Assembly (NCBI GenBank): GCA_001636495.1
Contig: KV440964.1
Coordinates: forward strand, 2,744,666-2,808,665
From: Sutcliffiella horikoshii
GTDB taxonomy: Bacteria; Bacillota; Bacilli; Bacillales; Bacillaceae_I
Direction: 5' to 3'
Length of the DNA stretch: 64,000 nucleotides
The notes under the pieces: model-generated
Told to the model about the DNA's origin: nothing
What the model saw: the letters and a program-made list of their open reading frames with translations, nothing else
Database searches by the model: none
Program-made: the position numbers and the translations under genes
In this document: one piece after another, positions 60,337-64,000 of the stretch
Position numbering within the stretch: the first letter of the stretch is position 1
How the letters are laid out: every line of letters starts with the position of its first letter

Positions 60337-61216
60337 CAATTCCACCTCTTCCTTTACTCGTTAGATAGATGCAGACATCGTTGGAGGAAACCGGAAAAAG
60401 TTCGAACCCTAGCTTTCTAGCATCTTGTTTAATCTTCTCTGTGTATCTATTTTCAATAACCGCATAGGTCACTTCTGTACCGATCGTTTTTCTGTAGAGC
60501 ACCTCTTTATCCCCAAGCCATGCGTCAAGAACACTCGTCTTCCCTTGTACCCCAATCGCAAATTCTTTAATATCAGATACAGGCATGTGCAGCAGTTTTT
60601 CCCCATTTTTAAGCAATAGGATATCCTCCAAAAGGTCTTCCATCTCTTCCAGGTGATGACTGGAGATAATAATGGTTCTTGGATGGGCGATGTATTCTTT
60701 AAGTAAGGCACGGTAGAAATCCTTGCGAACCGAGGCGTCCATTCCAGTTGTTGGTTCATCAAACATGGTCATTGTACAACGCGATGCCAATCCGACAATC
60801 ATATTAAAGGTACTCTTCATCCCTTTGGATAATTCACTATGTCGATATTCATCCCGAAAGGAAAAGTAATCGAAAAGTCTTCTGGCAAGTTCTGCATCCC
60901 AATTCGGATAAAATCTTGCTGCTGCATCTAATACCTCTCCCAAGTTTAACGCTATTGGAAATGCCATCTGATCATCTACAAGAATGCTGTTGGACGAAAC
61001 GAGCAAGCTATTATACGGTTGTTCATTAAAGACGTTTATTTCTCCTGAAGTCTGTTTTTGAAAACCAGCCATAATTTTCAAAAGGGTCGTTTTTCCTGCA
61101 CCATTTCTACCAATCAACCCTGTTATCTTATTCGCTTCAATACTAAAATTCAGGTTTTTCAGTGCTTGGGAGCGACCATAAACCTTATCCAAATCCCGAC
61201 ATTCCACTACCCTCAT
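60320..61216 (-). CDS. ABC transporter ATP-binding protein, YtrB-like
   Basis: 298 residues. Walker A LIGRNGAGKTTLLKIM, signature LSKGMKSTFNMIVGLA (a variant with SKGM), Walker B TMTMFDEPTTGMDA and the switch histidine in IISSHHLEEMEDLL. The variant signature is common in YtrB and related GntR-linked ATPases. It starts 2 bp after the gntR gene and overlaps the permease gene, so the four genes form one operon. Confidence 0.88.
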   Translation of the reverse strand: MRVVECRDLDKVYGRSQALKNLNFSIEANKITGLIGRNGAGKTTLLKIMAGFQKQTSGEINVFNEQPYNSLLVSSNSILVDDQMAFPIALNLGEVLDAAARFYPNWDAELARRLFDYFSFRDEYRHSELSKGMKSTFNMIVGLASRCTMTMFDEPTTGMDASVRKDFYRALLKEYIAHPRTIIISSHHLEEMEDLLEDILLLKNGEKLLHMPVSDIKEFAIGVQGKTSVLDAWLGDKEVLYRKTIGTEVTYAVIENRYTEKIKQDARKLGFELFPVSSNDVCIYLTSKGRGGIDAVFE

Positions 61217-61218
61217 CT

Positions 61219-61593
61219 CTATTCCCCCTTGCTTTGTCTGCTTTCTTTCCGGATCATCTCCAGCAACTCATCCATTCCCACATTCAGTTGTCCAGCTTCT
61301 GAAACCAACTCTGAAACCAACCTTTTCAACGTATGTTCTCGCCTCTTTGTCAGGATGATATCTTTTGCACCTTCTGTAACAAACATGCCGAGCCCCCTCT
61401 TCTTGTATAAGATTTGGTCCTCCACCAACAAAGTAAGTCCCTTTGCTGCAGTTGCAGGATTTATATTAAAGATTTCAGCTAATTGATATTGGGAATACAC
61501 TTTTTGATCCTGGAGGAAATTTCCGTTCAAGATCTCTGTCTCAAGCCATTCGGCAATTTGCACATAAATCGGTTTTGTACCATCCGTGTTCAA
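61219..61593 (-). CDS. GntR-family regulator, YtrA subfamily
   Basis: About 124 residues: a winged helix (TKPIYVQIAEWLETEILNGN, YSQYQLAEIFNINPATAAKG) and a short two-helix tail, the size of the YtrA group. It probably represses its own operon until a cell-wall stress is sensed. The frame extends to 61722. TTG at 61599 is too close to the ribosome site GGAGGTGG (4 nt), so TTG at 61593 (10 nt) is chosen; the earlier start remains possible. Confidence 0.82.
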   Translation of the reverse strand: MNTDGTKPIYVQIAEWLETEILNGNFLQDQKVYSQYQLAEIFNINPATAAKGLTLLVEDQILYKKRGLGMFVTEGAKDIILTKRREHTLKRLVSELVSEAGQLNVGMDELLEMIRKESRQSKGE

Positions 61594-61642
61594 AATCAAT
61601 GTTCCACCTCCATTCAACCATAGTGCATTAGTGTTGTAATGT

Positions 61643-61671
61643 AGTATACTATAATTACCAAAATAATGCAA
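61643..61671 (-). promoter_or_regulatory. Sigma-A promoter of the gntR-ABC operon
   Basis: On the minus strand TTGCAT (61671-61666), a 17-bp spacer and TATACT (61648-61643). The AGTGTTGTAATGTAGT stretch just downstream, read on the plus strand, could hold the GntR operator; this is inference. Confidence 0.6.
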
Positions 61672-61698
61672 CGGCATTTCAGGAAATATTATACACAA

Positions 61699-61729
61699 AA
61701 AAACGACACCAGTTAGTGGCATCGTTTTA
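61699..61729 (-). terminator. Terminator of the GyrI-like gene pair
   Basis: On the minus strand ACGATGCCAC pairs with GTGTCGT (one bulge region) around TAACTG, followed by seven T. Confidence 0.65.
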
Positions 61730-61732
61730 TCT

Positions 61733-62224
61733 TTATGATTTTAATTCAATTGGAATAAGGATTTCAAAATGTGGATCTTCCAGGTCTCTATTAACAGGAT
61801 ATCTCTCATGCTTTATTGGAAGATCATCGAAATACTCTATACCTTTTTCCTTTAACGGTCGATAGTCACACTCTTTAAACCAATGATAAATTTCCGTATA
61901 AGTCGTTCCGATATCTTTTCCTTTAGGGTGCTTAACTTTTAAGTAAGTCATCTCGGGAACAATGATCTCAATCATTCCAGGCAGTATCTCTTGTTGTTCA
62001 CCCACTTTAAAAACAGAATAATGAACAAAACCATCAGATCTGAGATGATAAGATAACCCCAATTGTGATTCAGGTTCTTTAACAAAAGCTAACTCACCAA
62101 CTCTAGTACTCATCTGTAAAATCACTTCTTTTAATTGTGGCACCTCTGCATAGGCACCTTCCCACTTTAATCCCATTCCCCGATAAGAGGGAATGGTCAT
62201 TATTTCACCAAGCAATGTTTTCAT
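61733..62224 (-). CDS. GyrI-like effector-binding domain protein (second of pair)
   Basis: 163 residues. The SHS2/GyrI-like fold is suggested by the late segment HPKGKDIGTTYTEIYHWFKE and the ending FEILIPIELK, typical of the AraC effector-binding domain (GyrI/Cass2 type). It has no DNA-binding head. It follows a paralogous gene by 11 bp, both on the minus strand. Such stand-alone domains bind small cationic or aromatic ligands, or protect gyrase; the ligand is unknown. Confidence 0.75.
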   Translation of the reverse strand: MKTLLGEIMTIPSYRGMGLKWEGAYAEVPQLKEVILQMSTRVGELAFVKEPESQLGLSYHLRSDGFVHYSVFKVGEQQEILPGMIEIIVPEMTYLKVKHPKGKDIGTTYTEIYHWFKECDYRPLKEKGIEYFDDLPIKHERYPVNRDLEDPHFEILIPIELKS

Positions 62225-62235
62225 TTCATAACCCC

Positions 62236-62712
62236 CTATTCGACTATCGGAATAAGTAATTCAACAACCTCTTCTTCTACATTATCTTCATAATAAAAAA
62301 CTTCAATTGGAAATGCTTTCTCAAGTCTTTCCTGCCTGTATCCATTGTACTTCATCCAAGAAAAGATTTTTTCATAGCCTTTATTGATCGTTTTATTTGA
62401 GCAGCTTATTTTTGCATAAGTTGTCAGAGGGGTAGTTAATGCCATCATCCCCTTTGGAATATCGTTACATTCCTTTACTTCCAGACAAGCAAAATATGTG
62501 GCAACCAGACTGTTTGCAAGGTACGGACTATAAATCACATCACGATTTACCGCATTCCTCACTTCGTCTCTTCTATTTTCGAAATCTTGTTGTACAGTCA
62601 TCGCAACTTCAGGAAAGGACTGTGGAAAATTACCTGTGGCACTCTGGCCAACTAACTGAAGTTTTTTTTGAACGACTTCACATTTGAATGTTGCAATGGA
62701 ATTCTGAATCAT
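62236..62712 (-). CDS. GyrI-like effector-binding domain protein (first of pair)
   Basis: 158 residues. Same fold class as the following gene: TTYAKISCSNKTINKGYEKI then FSWMKYNGYRQE, ending EEEVVELLIPIVE. It is a diverged paralogue of its neighbour; identity by eye is low and lies mostly in the second half. The ATG at 62712 has AAAGGAG upstream; the frame to 62724 has the ribosome site inside it. Its role is unknown. Confidence 0.7.
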   Translation of the reverse strand: MIQNSIATFKCEVVQKKLQLVGQSATGNFPQSFPEVAMTVQQDFENRRDEVRNAVNRDVIYSPYLANSLVATYFACLEVKECNDIPKGMMALTTPLTTYAKISCSNKTINKGYEKIFSWMKYNGYRQERLEKAFPIEVFYYEDNVEEEVVELLIPIVE

Positions 62713-62794
62713 ACAAACCCCCACTCCTTTTGGATAATTTCACCATTGATTGATTTCGATATTAAAGATAAAAATCCTTTTTAGATTTTGCATT

Positions 62795-63454
62795 TTAACA
62801 ACAATAATCAAATGGGTGGAGAGGAGGCTGTGCAGAATTAATCCATTTCGGTTCTAGCGTTTCGTCCGCCCAGTGCCACGCTGCTAGTGCTGCTGCACAT
62901 GAATCAATGGTGTGGCTTTCATTTTCTACACCATTGGGCAACTTTAAAACTTTTTGTTGCTCAAACCAGTTCTTAAGATATATTCGAGCTGTAAGATTTT
63001 GCTTGTATGTAAGTACGTATTCTAATTCTTTTTCCGAAACTCTTGATCCCATTGCCGCTCCTGGATGCACTTCCACTATAGAAACTGGAAAAGTGGTATG
63101 GAGCGCGCCTATCTCTCTTGTGAGTTTGATACCTCTTAGCGTAAGATATATCATTCTATTGAATGTAGGAGGCATAATGGAACCAGACTTCATTCCTAAG
63201 GAAACTATATATTTTCGTAACTCTTTATCACTTGTCCTATCTCCCCCGCCATCCTGATAAGATAATGGGGCATCTATTCCAATGACGAGCTCATCTAATC
63301 TACTTAAATCTATAATTTCGTTTAGTATTTCTTCGTCGCTAATATTTGGAATCATTTTTTGGAAGGCTAATTGATTCTTATTCTTTTGGAAAACGGTGAG
63401 AACTGTATCTTTATGATTACTTGGACCAGCCAAGTCTAGCCCGACTACAATCAT
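62795..63454 (-). CDS. DUF429 RNase H-fold protein
   Basis: 219 residues. It opens MIVVGLDLAGPSNHKDTVLT, and has ELVIGIDAPLSYQDGGGDRT and VSIVEVHPGAAMGS, then HTIDSCAAALAAW. These acidic positions match the predicted RNase H-like DUF429 family. Nuclease activity has not been shown for it as far as I know. It starts 25 bp after the AAA ATPase gene on the same strand; a functional link is possible. Confidence 0.78.
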   Translation of the reverse strand: MIVVGLDLAGPSNHKDTVLTVFQKNKNQLAFQKMIPNISDEEILNEIIDLSRLDELVIGIDAPLSYQDGGGDRTSDKELRKYIVSLGMKSGSIMPPTFNRMIYLTLRGIKLTREIGALHTTFPVSIVEVHPGAAMGSRVSEKELEYVLTYKQNLTARIYLKNWFEQQKVLKLPNGVENESHTIDSCAAALAAWHWADETLEPKWINSAQPPLHPFDYCC

Positions 63455-63478
63455 TCGTCTTCCTCCTCAACATTTCAA

Positions 63479-64000
63479 TTAGGGCTGAAACAGGTGATAC
63501 AGCATCCTCTCTCTATCATCAAAGAATTGTTTCATGATGGTATAGTGTGGAGTCTCTCCCAAAGAGGTTTCACACATCCCGTCTTGAGTCAGCTCCATAA
63601 TTTTTGCATCAGGGTAAGCCATGACAATTGGTGAGTGAGTAGAGATAATGAATTGAGAGCCGTCCTCGACCAGCTCGTTAATTCTTGCAAGCATGGACAT
63701 TTGTCTTAGCGGAGATAAAGCTGCTTCCGGCTCGTCCAGGATATATAACCCTTTTCCTTGAAACCTTTCCACAAAAGCTGCGAAAAAAGATTCTCCATGC
63801 GATTGTTGATGCAGTGATTTTCCTCCAAAGGAATCAATGATCCTTCCTCCGCCCCCAGATTCACGGTCCATTTCCTCAATATTTGTTGCAACATTGTAAA
63901 AGGTCTCCGCTCTAAAGAAAAAGCTGTCTTGTGGTCTCTCTGCACCTTTTATGACACGTAAATAATTGTCCAACTCTGAGTGAGAATCATAGCTTGTAAA
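63479..64000 (-). CDS. AAA-type ATPase, C-terminal part (runs off the window)
   Basis: The frame is open to the window edge, so the N-terminus with Walker A is missing. The visible part has SFGGKSLHQQSHGESFFAAF, the signature-like loop, Walker B KGLYILDEPEAALSP, and the histidine switch FIISTHSPIVMAYPDA. This is the SMC/ABC-like AAA family (COG3910 type, from memory). An internal ATG at 63973 is not the real start. The gene is followed by DUF429. Confidence 0.8.
   Translation of the reverse strand, partial: FTSYDSHSELDNYLRVIKGAERPQDSFFFRAETFYNVATNIEEMDRESGGGGRIIDSFGGKSLHQQSHGESFFAAFVERFQGKGLYILDEPEAALSPLRQMSMLARINELVEDGSQFIISTHSPIVMAYPDAKIMELTQDGMCETSLGETPHYTIMKQFFDDRERMLYHLFQP

Overview
The window reads as chromosome of a spore-forming, low-GC Gram-positive bacterium of the family Bacillaceae. 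The evidence is Shine-Dalgarno sites of the AGGAGG type, frequent TTG/GTG starts, spore-protein genes (sspN, tlp, sspO, sspP, a GerPA/GerPF-like gene), DesK/DesR with the family's phosphorylation residues (H188, D54), TcyP, and the yneT / yneR-yneQ-yneP / tlp-sspN / yneN / acnA(citB) / sspO / sspP gene set known from Bacillus subtilis. The species is not identified. The notable difference from B. subtilis is a complete-looking selenocysteine (Sec) locus beside sspP.

Layout. 1-2.9 kb: the end of a TctA-type transporter, a 120-bp intergenic repeat, and a cytochrome bd oxidase operon (cydA-cydB-cydS) whose 33-codon third gene is easily missed. 3.2-9.5 kb: a TPR protein, an M50-like metalloprotease, desK-desR without the desaturase gene, a DEAD-box helicase, small proteins and a probable small RNA. 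9.6-19.8 kb: tcyP, a secreted glycoamylase-like protein, trhO, fumarase, and a TetR-controlled ABC exporter. 19.85-21.4 kb: a free-standing LAGLIDADG-type gene behind a LexA-box promoter, followed by an empty AT-rich stretch. 21.4-28.3 kb: an isochorismatase-like hydrolase, parC/parE, yneT, plsY. 28.3-41.6 kb: two long accessory operons on the minus strand, an RND transporter, an S9 peptidase and a CapA-like protein. 41.9-50.6 kb: the B. subtilis-like yne/ssp/citB block. 50.5-55.6 kb: selA, a SelW-like selenoprotein, selD (itself with an in-frame UGA) and selB, the last overlapped by a GerP-like spore gene. 55.7-64 kb: small and repeat-rich secreted proteins, a YtrA-type GntR/ABC operon, a tandem pair of GyrI-like effector-binding proteins, a DUF429 protein and the end of an AAA ATPase.

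How the parts work together. SelD makes selenophosphate, SelA converts seryl-tRNA(Sec) to Sec-tRNA, and SelB delivers it to UGA codons that carry a hairpin. Two such UGA codons lie in this cluster, one in the selW-like gene and one in selD, so the pathway would make one of its own enzymes as a selenoprotein. The tRNA(Sec) gene was not found here.

Beyond genes, three intergenic arrays built on a 20-21 bp period (11.17, 22.15 and 49.68 kb) share architecture but not sequence. A 184-bp element with terminal inverted repeats occurs twice in opposite orientation (28.35 and 58.69 kb). All identifications come from reading the sequence and remembered family knowledge; no database search or folding program was run.
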